Shown here in pieces: positions 1 through 5,681 of a DNA stretch of 7,222 nt (position 1 is the stretch's first letter; each line of letters opens with the position of its first letter). A program made the position numbers and the translations under genes. This DNA comes from Clostridia bacterium (GTDB lineage Bacteria > Bacillota > Clostridia > Oscillospirales > CAG-272), in the NCBI GenBank assembly GCA_017518025.1, contig JAFWWR010000031.1, forward strand, positions 1 through 7,222. Reading direction: 5' to 3'. Under the pieces are notes generated by a model. That model was not told where the DNA came from, made no database searches, and saw only the letters and a program-made list of their open reading frames with translations.

Positions 1-20
1 ACTGTATTGTTGAGTTCCAT
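1..20 (-). CDS. 5' end of an unidentified gene leaving the window
   Basis: On the minus strand an ATG at 20-18 opens the reading frame M-E-L-N-N-T and runs off the window edge. The start is supported by a perfect GGAGG at 33-29, eight bases upstream, and by a well-formed promoter further up (62-90). Only six full codons are visible, so no function can be assigned. The gene is transcribed away from the tRNA locus and has its own promoter, so it is not part of the tRNA transcript unless the two terminators in between are read through. Confidence 0.75.
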
Positions 21-28
21 ATCGTTAT

Positions 29-33
29 CCTCC
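29..33 (-). promoter_or_regulatory. Shine-Dalgarno site for the gene starting at 20
   Basis: GGAGG on the minus strand with an eight-base spacer to the ATG at 20-18. This optimal site is the main evidence that the short coding stub at the window edge is real. Confidence 0.8.
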
Positions 34-45
34 GTTTTGTTTTCT

Positions 46-55
46 GTAAGCTTAC
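46..55. repeat. Perfect 10-bp palindrome in the leader of the edge gene
   Basis: GTAAGCTTAC is a perfect palindrome lying between the -10 box (62-67) and the Shine-Dalgarno site (29-33), at about the expected transcription start. This is where an operator would sit, but a 10-bp palindrome can also occur by chance. No regulator gene is visible nearby. Confidence 0.3.
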
Positions 56-61
56 GTCTGT

Positions 62-90
62 ATTATAAATCCGCAGAGAAGGGAAGTCAA
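62..90 (-). promoter_or_regulatory. Sigma-A type promoter for the edge gene
   Basis: On the minus strand, -35 TTGACT (90-85) is followed by a 17-base spacer and a perfect -10 TATAAT (67-62). Transcription should start near 55, giving a leader of about 35 bases before the ATG at 20. Spacing and hexamers are close to consensus, so this is expected to be a strong housekeeping promoter. Confidence 0.85.
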
Positions 91-272
91 TGGAACGATT
101 TTCCGATTGGTTGATAAAATAATCGACCGTAGGTTGAAACAGATGATATGGTAGGCGGAATCATGATACCCGTCCTGATAATTAAAAAGAAAAACGCCCC
201 TCGGGGCGTTTTTCCAATCGGGTACGAAGAAGACGGATCGGCGATTTTGACAGACGGATCAGAACTCAAGGG
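91..272. other. Intergenic stretch without a gene
   Basis: No supported coding frame or RNA gene is visible here apart from the terminator at 186-213. Small repeats are present. CCGATTGG (103-110) has its reverse complement CCAATCGG at 214-221. The 9-base AGACGGATC occurs twice, at 231-239 and 252-260, in direct orientation 21 bases apart. Neither has an evident function. The open frame on the plus strand from 148 runs through both terminators and the tRNA and is not a gene. Confidence 0.6.
186..213. terminator. Bidirectional intrinsic terminator
   Basis: A GC stem CGCCCC (195-200) pairs with GGGGCG (203-208); the middle probably opens to a CTCG tetraloop. It is flanked by an A-rich run on the left (182-194) and five T on the right (209-213), so it reads as an intrinsic terminator on both strands. 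On the minus strand it lies behind the tRNA locus as a second stop. On the plus strand no upstream gene is visible in the window. Confidence 0.75.
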
Positions 273-453
273 AAATGATGTCGGCGCTGAGCGCCTAATG
301 ATGTTTCTTTGCTATCGCTTCGAAATGATGTTGTTCGCTTACGCTCTCAATGATGCGATGTTTGCCCCTCATGTCCCGCAGGACACATCATGTGCGTCAG
401 CACACATCATTGCCGAAGGCAATATCATTTGCCCGAAAGGGCAAACATCATTG
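273..453. repeat. Array of short hairpins with ATGATG / CATCAT linkers
   Basis: Short self-complementary units with different stems are separated by a constant linker. In the left half the linker reads ATGATG (275-280, 298-303, 325-330, 350-355). In the right half it reads CATCAT, or TATCAT once (386-391, 405-410, 423-428, 446-451). Clear stems are GGCGC/GCGCC (283-295), TGTCC/GGACA (372-385), TGTGC/GCACA (391-404), TTGCC/GGCAA (410-422) and TTTGCCC/GGGCAAA (428-445). The units at 304-325 and 332-349 are imperfect. Stems change while self-pairing is kept, with loops of 3-4 bases. The array sits between the tRNA-Leu terminator and the terminator at 186-213. It is not CRISPR-like, because the variable parts are palindromes. 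I have a loose recollection of similar arrays in other Clostridia but cannot name the family. Confidence 0.8.
348..453. repeat. Long-range inverted repeat inside the hairpin array
   Basis: CAATGATG (348-355) is the exact complement of CATCATTG (446-453), and TTTGCCC (361-367) pairs with GGGCAAA (439-445). Together they give 15 base pairs with a five-base bulge (356-360). In an alternative register the inner part is an 11-base perfect inverted repeat, 357-367 with 439-449. The arms enclose three complete local hairpins (372-385, 391-404, 410-422), so a multi-branched, cloverleaf-like fold is possible. It competes with the local hairpin at 428-445. Confidence 0.65.
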
Positions 454-481
454 AAAAAAGCACGCGAGAGCGTGCTTTTTT
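454..481. terminator. Intrinsic terminator behind the tRNA-Leu gene
   Basis: A six-base-pair stem GCACGC (460-465) / GCGTGC (470-475) with loop GAGA is flanked by six A (454-459) and six T (476-481). It works on both strands by sequence. On the minus strand it follows the tRNA 3' end (486) after four bases, which makes it the expected terminator of the tRNA transcript. It is also the last hairpin of the array at 273-453, directly behind the final CATCAT linker. Confidence 0.85.
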
Positions 482-485
482 CATA

Positions 486-569
486 TGCCGGTAGTCGGGG
501 TCGAACCGACACGGTGTTGCCACCACCAGATTTTGAGTCTGGCACGTCTGCCAATTCCATCATACCGGC
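486..569 (-). tRNA. tRNA-Leu, anticodon CAA
   Basis: An 84-base class II tRNA that reads UUG leucine codons. Acceptor strands GCCGGTA (569-563) and TACCGGC (493-487) pair perfectly, followed by discriminator A at 486. The D-loop contains AATTGGCAGA. The anticodon stem is CCAGA (542-538) / TCTGG (530-526) with loop CTCAAAA, placing anticodon CAA at 535-533. The long variable arm GGTG-GCAA-CACC (524-513) is diagnostic for Leu/Ser/Tyr-type tRNAs. The T-arm is GTCGG / CCGAC with loop TTCGACC (510-494). The 3' CCA is not encoded and must be added by tRNA nucleotidyltransferase. A terminator follows immediately. The promoter is not adjacent: it lies about 140 bases upstream, beyond a broken tRNA-Leu copy. 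Confidence 0.97.
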
Positions 570-583
570 GTTATTCAGTTAAG

Positions 584-701
584 GATTTTGAGTCTGGCAA
601 GTAGCGAAGCGGCGCGACGGTAGTGAATGACAGTCCAGTGGACTGTCAGAGCCGGCGCGTGACCGAGCCGCAGCGAGACCTGCCAATTCCATCACACCGG
701 C
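584..701 (-). pseudogene. Interrupted and truncated tRNA-Leu copy
   Basis: On the minus strand, 701-680 matches the first 22 bases of the intact tRNA-Leu (569-548) with one difference in the acceptor stem (G for A at tRNA position 7). The match then breaks, and 80 foreign bases follow (679-600). The tRNA sequence resumes at 599-584 with 16 identical bases covering the anticodon stem and loop, including CAA. After base 584 similarity ends and a 14-base AT-rich linker leads into the intact gene at 569. The variable arm, T-arm and 3' acceptor strand are missing, so it cannot make a tRNA. It starts about three bases after the predicted transcription start of the promoter at 711-739. This suggests that it was once the promoter-proximal gene of a tandem pair. 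Confidence 0.85.
600..679. mobile_element. 80-base palindromic insertion in the tRNA-Leu copy
   Basis: This segment replaces three bases of the tRNA D-arm. Its centre is a perfect 9-bp stem TGACAGTCC (628-636) / GGACTGTCA (640-648) with loop AGT. The outer ends are loosely inverted: GTAGCGAAGCGGC (601-613) against the complement of 667-679, with 9 of 13 positions matching. It has no coding capacity. Size, fold-back symmetry and position suggest a miniature, non-autonomous element (MITE or REP-like) or the remnant of one. No clear target-site duplication is visible, so mobility is an inference. The tRNA context might instead reflect recombination within a tRNA gene. Confidence 0.55.
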
Positions 702-710
702 GCAAGGTGT

Positions 711-739
711 ATTCTATCACAGCCGGCCGGAATTGTCAA
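711..739 (-). promoter_or_regulatory. Consensus promoter of the tRNA-Leu locus
   Basis: On the minus strand, a perfect -35 TTGACA (739-734), a 17-base spacer and -10 TAGAAT (716-711). Predicted start is near 704, three bases before the broken tRNA-Leu copy. No other good promoter is seen before the intact tRNA at 569, so the intact gene is probably transcribed with the broken copy as a leader of roughly 135 bases that RNase P must remove. It lies just downstream of the operon terminator at 750-779. Confidence 0.85.
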
Positions 740-749
740 TGACAAAACG

Positions 750-779
750 AAAAATCGCGCCCGGGTCGTCCCGGGCGCG
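750..779 (-). terminator. Intrinsic terminator of the ABC exporter operon
   Basis: A perfect 10-bp GC stem CGCGCCCGGG (756-765) / CCCGGGCGCG (770-779) with a 4-base loop. On the minus strand it is followed after one A by TTTTT (754-750). It starts 11 bases behind the stop codon of the last permease gene (791) and cleanly separates the operon from the tRNA promoter. Confidence 0.93.
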
Positions 780-790
780 GATCTGATATA

Positions 791-1939
791 TCACACTTTC
801 TCGGTGAGTCTCGCGTGGACCAGGCTCAGCCCGCCGCAGACGGCGGCGTAGAGCAGCATCCACAAAAGGTAGATCGGGTTGTGTATCGAGTTCAGGTAAT
901 AGTACACCGGAGTCAGCATTTGCACCGGTTTCATGCCGGAGATCGTGAAGAAGATGGGGCTCACGGCGATGAGCGCCACGATCAGCACCGGAGTCACGGC
1001 GCTGAGCCGCCCCACGGTGCCGCAGAGCCGCCTCACGAGGATACAGAAAGCGGACGCCGCAAGAGCGTATACCGCCAGGGAGACGATCTCCGTCAGGGGA
1101 TTTACACCCACCCCGCCGATATACAGCGAGACGAGTACCACCGCGGAAATGCTCGTGACTCCCGAGAGCTGATATCCCGCCTCGAGGATCGGCCTTTTCC
1201 TTCTCGTGATCCGGTAGAAAGTCTGACTGTCGTTGTCCTGGACGTAGTACATCCCCACGGCGAGGCCGCAGAGCACGATCATCACCGCCAGCAGCCCCCT
1301 CAGCGGCACCAGCAGGTAATTCAGATCGTTTTCCCTCGACGCGTCCGAGCCGGAGGAGTACTCGAAATCGAATATATCCTCCTCTCCGTAGGAGTCGTCG
1401 AAGAATTCGTTCAGTTCCTCGTCCGTCAGATCGTCCTCGAGAGCGATATTCTCGCGGACGTACTCCTTCATCGCCTCCCGCAGCAGATACGGCGAGAGGG
1501 CGCCGGACAGTTTTTCCCTCGCCAGCATGAGAGCCGTGGATTCCTCGCGCTCCACCACGGTGACGCATTTGATCCCGGCGTCGTATCCCTTGGCGAAGCG
1601 GTACATGGCGCCGCCGAGATTTTTCTCGATGATCCACGCGGCGTCGGCGGGGCCGTAGGTCACCCGCCTCATTGCCTCGGCGCGGGACGAGCATTCGGTG
1701 AATCCGATGACGGAACCGTTGTCGCGGACTTTTTCCATAATGTCCGCCGTCACGGGATCCGTCGGATCCTCCAGATACAGAGCCACGTTCACCACGCCCT
1801 CGGATCTGGACGCCACCACGGACAGCCCGACCACGAGAAGCGGGACGCACAGAAGCAGGACGATAAAGCTTTTTTTCTTGTAAAGGCGCTTTTTCAGAAG
1901 CGCGAACCACAGGAAGAACCGTTTGAGTCTGTATGCCAT
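791..1939 (-). CDS. ABC-2-type permease, second subunit
   Basis: A 382-residue membrane protein with the layout of ABC-2-family exporter permeases. It has a short basic N-terminus and a first membrane segment at about 24-42. A large external region of about 165 residues follows, then about five membrane segments (roughly 208-231, 256-276, 281-301, 313-333, 356-374). The external part ends in a very acidic stretch (about 167-204, rich in D and E), which is unusual and could bind cations or a basic substrate. The ATG at 1939 was chosen because AGGGGG (1953-1948) lies eight bases upstream. A GTG at 1948 overlaps that site and is less likely. It is the last gene of the operon, 12 bases after the preceding permease gene. 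It probably pairs with that permease and the ATPase as a heterodimeric exporter. The class is fairly certain; the substrate is unknown. Confidence 0.88.
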   Translation of the reverse strand: MAYRLKRFFLWFALLKKRLYKKKSFIVLLLCVPLLVVGLSVVASRSEGVVNVALYLEDPTDPVTADIMEKVRDNGSVIGFTECSSRAEAMRRVTYGPADAAWIIEKNLGGAMYRFAKGYDAGIKCVTVVEREESTALMLAREKLSGALSPYLLREAMKEYVRENIALEDDLTDEELNEFFDDSYGEEDIFDFEYSSGSDASRENDLNYLLVPLRGLLAVMIVLCGLAVGMYYVQDNDSQTFYRITRRKRPILEAGYQLSGVTSISAVVLVSLYIGGVGVNPLTEIVSLAVYALAASAFCILVRRLCGTVGRLSAVTPVLIVALIAVSPIFFTISGMKPVQMLTPVYYYLNSIHNPIYLLWMLLYAAVCGGLSLVHARLTEKV

Positions 1940-1951
1940 GGCGCGCACCCC

Positions 1952-3196
1952 CTATTCACTCTTGATCCGCGCCCGCCGGACTGCGGCGGACAGGATGAGG
2001 AAGAGAGCAAAGTAACCGAGCAGGATCAGCGTACCTGAGAGGGGCGGCTTTCCGTCTACGACGCCGCTGAGATACAGACGCGCCGCTCCCGCCGGGAGAT
2101 AGGACGTGACCTTCTGCACCGCCTCGGGAAAGAAATACGCGGGATAGAGGCACCCGGAGATATATCCGAGCCCCACCGCGCAGAGAAACTGCACCAGTAC
2201 TCCGTTGACGACGCCGTTCACCACCTCGTAGAGGAAAAACTGCATGGCGGAGATGGCGAGTATCGGGAGCAGAAGACCGAAAACGACGCTCACGGGACTT
2301 CTCAGGACGACGGTGATCGCCTCGGGAAGAGCCGCCTTTGTGAGGCGCAGTATAAGGAGCGCGGCGGACGTGAGGATCACCAGAGTGGCCGCCATGAACA
2401 GAAAGTACGCGAAGTACTCGGACGCCACCTGGGTCTTCGGTCCCACTCCCTTGGAATAAAGCACCCGTGACATGGCGTCGTCCTTCACGGACAGGATCAT
2501 GCAGCAGGTGATCCCCCACAGGAGCAGGAAAAGCACCAGGATGCCGCAGACCAGAGCGGACTCCTCCGACGAGGAGCCGGAAACGCCGACCTCCTCCACC
2601 TCGAACAGCTCGGAACGCCTGATTATGGTGTCGATGAGGGAATAGGACCCCTCTCTCGCGAGAACGCGGAGGTCGTAATCCTCCGTGCCCTTGTCGATGG
2701 CGACCTCCTCCACGGCGTGGAGCGCTCTCTGAGCGTCGAATATCAGGGAGGCGACGGCTTTCATCAGCTCGGAGGTTATCTTCGTGTCGAAACCCACGGT
2801 CCCTCCGGAGGTGACGTACTTGATCTTTCCCACCTCTCCGTTGATGGCGTCCTCCATGAATCCCTCGGGGATCACCACGTAGGACACGATATTCCCCGCG
2901 TCGAATTCCTTTTTCGCCTCGTCCTCCTCAAGGGGTACGAACTCGACGGAATACTGGGTGACGTCCGTCTGCTGGACGGCGGTGATGCCGTACTGCAGGT
3001 GCTTGTTGCTGGTGTCTCCGGCGATCCCGATCCTCATGATCTTCTTCTGGTCGCTGGTCCTGTCGTCGCGGATCATCTTGCCCAGGGCAAGGCCGGCGGC
3101 GGTGCAGAGCACGATCGACATTATGAGCACGAAGGGGAACAGCCGGAAGAACCGCTTCAGCTGGAGACCCGCGTAGACGATCTTCTTCCTTCTCAT
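1952..3196 (-). CDS. ABC-2-type permease, first subunit
   Basis: A 414-residue membrane protein of the ABC-2 exporter type. A basic N-terminus leads into membrane segment 1 (about 19-40). An external domain of about 170 residues follows, then membrane segments at about 214-236, 258-285, 302-325, 332-350 and 388-406, ending in a basic tail (RRARIKSE). The pattern of one segment, a large outer domain and five segments is typical of drug, peptide or lipid exporters of this superfamily. The start ATG (3196-3194) overlaps the ATPase stop codon in an ATGA arrangement, which points to translational coupling. Longer open frame upstream lies inside the ATPase gene and is not used. Its sequence differs clearly from the second permease, so the two are complementary subunits rather than a recent duplication. 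Substrate unknown. Confidence 0.88.
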   Translation of the reverse strand: MRRKKIVYAGLQLKRFFRLFPFVLIMSIVLCTAAGLALGKMIRDDRTSDQKKIMRIGIAGDTSNKHLQYGITAVQQTDVTQYSVEFVPLEEDEAKKEFDAGNIVSYVVIPEGFMEDAINGEVGKIKYVTSGGTVGFDTKITSELMKAVASLIFDAQRALHAVEEVAIDKGTEDYDLRVLAREGSYSLIDTIIRRSELFEVEEVGVSGSSSEESALVCGILVLFLLLWGITCCMILSVKDDAMSRVLYSKGVGPKTQVASEYFAYFLFMAATLVILTSAALLILRLTKAALPEAITVVLRSPVSVVFGLLLPILAISAMQFFLYEVVNGVVNGVLVQFLCAVGLGYISGCLYPAYFFPEAVQKVTSYLPAGAARLYLSGVVDGKPPLSGTLILLGYFALFLILSAAVRRARIKSE

Positions 3197-3861
3197 AGAC
3201 TTTTCACCAGATTGTCGATGTTGCCGTCGTACATATATTCGCTGATGAAGCCGTCCTTGATAAGGAGCCACCTGTCGCAGGTGGACAGCTCCATTTCGTC
3301 GTGGGAGGTGAGTATCACGAGCCCCCCTCTTTTCTTGTACGTCTCAACGTAGGAGAGGATGTTCCCCTTGCATCCCAGGTCCAGGGCGGCGCAGGGCTCG
3401 TCCATAAGGAGAACGGGAGGCAGAGTAGACATGGCGCACCCGATGGAAAGCCGTTTTTTCATTCCGCCTGACATCCGCCTGACGGGGACCTTGAGGAATT
3501 CTCCGATCCCCAGCATGGCGAGAACGCCCCCGTCGAGCTCCTCCTTCATTTTCCTGTCGGAGTACCAGAGCCGGAGGTTGTCTTTGGCGCTGAGTTCCTC
3601 CAGCAGCGGGGTGCCTTGAGGAACGTATCCCACGTTATGCCTGTGCCACTCCGCCGTTCCGAACAGGTCGTGACCGTCGAGGATCATGGAGCCCCCGTCC
3701 GGTTTCAGCACGCCTGCGAGGATGGAGAGCAGGGTGGACTTTCCGCACCCGTTACCGCCGAGGATCCCGACGCAGGTGCCGCCCTCGGCGCTGAACGTGA
3801 TGTCTTTCAGCACCTGTTCTTTTCCGAACGTCTTTTTTATGTTTTTGATTTCAAGCAGCAT
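3193..3861 (-). CDS. ABC transporter ATP-binding protein
   Basis: A 222-residue nucleotide-binding subunit that powers the two permeases encoded behind it. All motifs are present and in order: Walker A GGNGCGKST (35-43), Q-loop glutamine in VPQG (82), signature MSGGM (130-134, in place of LSGGQ), Walker B VLLMDEP (150-156, catalytic E155), D-loop ALD (159-161) and switch histidine in SHD (187). The length is that of a single-domain subunit, so an active transporter needs two copies. The ATG at 3861 is chosen: it gives the usual start of such proteins (MLLEIKNIKK) and lies four bases after the stop of the upstream gene. A TTG at 3876 would overlap that gene and is unlikely. The ribosome binding site is weak (GGTGGTGA), as expected for coupled translation. 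Confidence 0.95.
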   Translation of the reverse strand: MLLEIKNIKKTFGKEQVLKDITFSAEGGTCVGILGGNGCGKSTLLSILAGVLKPDGGSMILDGHDLFGTAEWHRHNVGYVPQGTPLLEELSAKDNLRLWYSDRKMKEELDGGVLAMLGIGEFLKVPVRRMSGGMKKRLSIGCAMSTLPPVLLMDEPCAALDLGCKGNILSYVETYKKRGGLVILTSHDEMELSTCDRWLLIKDGFISEYMYDGNIDNLVKSL

Positions 3862-3865
3862 ACCG

Positions 3866-5518
3866 TCACCACCCAATCGTCTGAGTTATAAGGTCGACCA
3901 GCTCCTCCGGGAGCCCCGCTTCCGTCAGCTTGCCGGCAAGCAGGTCCGGGTCTCTGTCGCCGAACCATTCCGCGAGATCTTCGAACGACATGATTTTCAC
4001 CGCCCCGTCCCCGTCGATGCGGCGGGGCGTCTCCCTCGCCGTCCGGGATATATTCGCGGCGATCTTGATGAAGTCCGCGCCTCCGAGGAGAGGGGCGATC
4101 TCCGCGCGGACATTGTCGGAATCGGTATAGACCCCGATTTTCAGCGACACGTTGTTCGTGATAAGTGAGGGCAGGGACGTGGTGTCGAACGGGAGCGCGG
4201 CGTAGAACTTTTCCGTGGGCGACAGAAGAAATTCGCCGTTCAGGGAGCCGTTTCTGAGCCCTTCGCGGTCGAGATCCGTCACGTCTGCGGTGAGGATGAC
4301 GCCGCCGTCCGCGCCGAGGATCCTGAACCTGCCCGAGAGAGAGCCGTCCCTGGTCTTGCCGGCCCCGTCGGCAAGGAGCGCGCCTCCGTACCGCGCCTCG
4401 AATCCGAAATCGGTGCGGTGTTCGGCGAATCCGACGGAGATGACGGTCTTCCCGTCGTACCACAGCTCCCGCCCGATGATCTCGCCGTGTCCGTTCACGT
4501 AATCGGTCAGTTTCAGCACGATCCCGTCGTCGCCGGCATACTTTTCGGCCTCGTTTTCGGCGTAAGCGATATATTCGTCGATCCTGCCGATGAGGACGTC
4601 GTACAGTTTCTCCGCGTCGATGGCGACCTCGTCCCTCGCCGCCGTCAGCGAGTATTCCATCGTGTATTCTTCAAGGAACGAGCGGATGATCTCGGTGGTG
4701 GCCCCGTCGTTTTTTATACGCCGGAGCAGGGAAGCGAGCGCCCGGTAAGATTCGGACCGGGTGGCGCCCGCCGTGAGTACCGCGCATCGCTGCGCGACGC
4801 CCGCCGCCTCAAGCTTTCCGCTTTTTTTCGTAAAGGAACCGAACTCCGAGAGGACGGTGTCGACGTACTTTCCGACGAGCCCGTCCACGGTGTCGGGATC
4901 AAGCCGTCCCGCAAGGGACGCCGCCACGGGAAGAGCGGGGCCGATCAGAGTGAGCTTGTCGGACAGATCCACCGACGCGGGGAAGTCCGAGACGTCGTCC
5001 GAGAAGAACAGAAGCTCCTTCGTTCTCAGGGAGAGTGACGCGTCGCCGCCTCCCAGCCGCACGTCGTTCAGGAACAGCGCCGCGTTTACGAGAAGTTCGT
5101 CACGCTCCCGCACGGCGGAGCACCTGATCCCGGCGCTGCCGAGGGATGACAGATCCGTGCCGAGGGCAGCTGAAGCAAGTGAGATCGCCGTCTCGTTGGC
5201 GGTGATCCTCGCCTCGAGCGAGCCCTGACCGCCTTCGTCGTTCAGCGCCGACCCGACCGCGGAGACGTTCCTGACGAGGGCGCCCGTTTTGGCGGACAGA
5301 TCCCTTTTCTCAACGGAGGTGAAGTAGTCCTTCGGGGAAGAGAAAGTCCTCCTCATAAACTCGTTCACCACGTTCCTGTTAAGGGCGTAGAACACCGATC
5401 CCGCAATGATGAGGAGCACGAGGACGGTAATCACGGCGCGCAGCACCGGCCGCCTTTTGCCCGTGTCCTCGAAATAAGGGACTATCATGTCCTCTTCCCG
5501 GATCTTTTCTTTATCCAT
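3866..5518 (-). CDS. Membrane-anchored extracytoplasmic protein, function unknown
   Basis: A 550-residue protein and the first gene of the exporter operon. The charged N-terminus (about 1-25) is cytoplasmic. One hydrophobic segment (about 26-46, rich in V, L and I) serves as an uncleaved anchor, and about 500 residues lie outside. The outer part begins with a YF-containing segment after the anchor (SPKDYFTSVEKRDL, 60-73). It continues with a helix-rich middle (about 80-320) and a section of alternating polar and hydrophobic residues that looks beta-rich (about 340-500). It ends in a short helical tail ending in W550. It resembles large single-span proteins labelled DUF6583 in Clostridia, from memory and not verified. 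The ATG at 5518 is chosen because AAAGGAG (5530-5524) lies just upstream. The ATPase gene starts four bases after its stop, so it is probably an accessory or substrate-handling part of the exporter. Confidence 0.8.
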   Translation of the reverse strand: MDKEKIREEDMIVPYFEDTGKRRPVLRAVITVLVLLIIAGSVFYALNRNVVNEFMRRTFSSPKDYFTSVEKRDLSAKTGALVRNVSAVGSALNDEGGQGSLEARITANETAISLASAALGTDLSSLGSAGIRCSAVRERDELLVNAALFLNDVRLGGGDASLSLRTKELLFFSDDVSDFPASVDLSDKLTLIGPALPVAASLAGRLDPDTVDGLVGKYVDTVLSEFGSFTKKSGKLEAAGVAQRCAVLTAGATRSESYRALASLLRRIKNDGATTEIIRSFLEEYTMEYSLTAARDEVAIDAEKLYDVLIGRIDEYIAYAENEAEKYAGDDGIVLKLTDYVNGHGEIIGRELWYDGKTVISVGFAEHRTDFGFEARYGGALLADGAGKTRDGSLSGRFRILGADGGVILTADVTDLDREGLRNGSLNGEFLLSPTEKFYAALPFDTTSLPSLITNNVSLKIGVYTDSDNVRAEIAPLLGGADFIKIAANISRTARETPRRIDGDGAVKIMSFEDLAEWFGDRDPDLLAGKLTEAGLPEELVDLITQTIGW

Positions 5519-5573
5519 CGGATCTCCTTTCCGCCGCTCGCGGCAAAAAAGATACATACTTTCTCATTATAGA

Positions 5574-5602
5574 ATTCTACCATAAAGGTCCGCGTTTTTC
5601 AA
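5574..5602 (-). promoter_or_regulatory. Promoter of the ABC exporter operon
   Basis: On the minus strand, -35 TTGAAA (5602-5597), 17-base spacer and -10 TAGAAT (5579-5574). A second -10-like TATAAT follows at 5571-5566 but has no -35 partner. TAGAATTCTA (5570-5579) is a perfect palindrome across the -10 region. The leader to the ATG at 5518 is about 50 bases. It contains a small GCCG/CGGC hairpin (about 5532-5543) just ahead of the Shine-Dalgarno site, which could modulate translation. Confidence 0.8.
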
Positions 5603-5667
5603 TAGAGACTTTGCGCCCGCGCCGCCGCCCGGCATCTTCTTCACTTTTTTTGCAAAATCAAAACAAA

Positions 5668-5677
5668 TCCCGCGGGA
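5668..5677. repeat. 10-bp palindrome upstream of the -10 box
   Basis: TCCCGCGGGA is a perfect palindrome lying between the -35 zone and the extended -10 of the plus-strand gene. This position suits a repressor operator, but there is only one copy and no visible regulator gene, so the role is speculative. Confidence 0.3.
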
Positions 5678-5681
5678 AATA

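Noticed and set aside
273..453. CRISPR array
   Set aside because: The constant part is only about 6 bases, it flips orientation, and the variable parts are themselves palindromes of 13-22 bases. No cas gene is present.
148..582. Plus-strand 144-codon frame
   Set aside because: It reads through a bidirectional terminator, the hairpin array, a second terminator and the antisense strand of the tRNA-Leu gene, and has no ribosome binding site that I can see.
584..701. tRNA-Leu gene containing an intron
   Set aside because: The insert lies in the D-arm rather than the anticodon loop, it lacks any group I core that I can recognise, and the sequence after the anticodon loop needed to complete the tRNA is missing.
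717..1910. Alternative minus-strand frame of 397 codons
   Set aside because: Arginine- and glycine-rich product in another frame of the permease gene. It also runs through the operon terminator.
815..2038. Plus-strand open frame of 407 codons over the second permease
   Set aside because: Its product is rich in H, R, Q and D without domains, and it lies antisense to a well-supported membrane protein gene.
3862..3876. TTG start for the ATPase giving five extra residues
   Set aside because: It would overlap the end of the upstream gene and adds residues (MGGDG) not typical of the family; the ATG at 3861 fits better.
5519..5557. Upstream start giving 13 extra residues for the anchored protein
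   Set aside because: The extension covers the Shine-Dalgarno site AAAGGAG of the ATG at 5518 and has no comparable site of its own.
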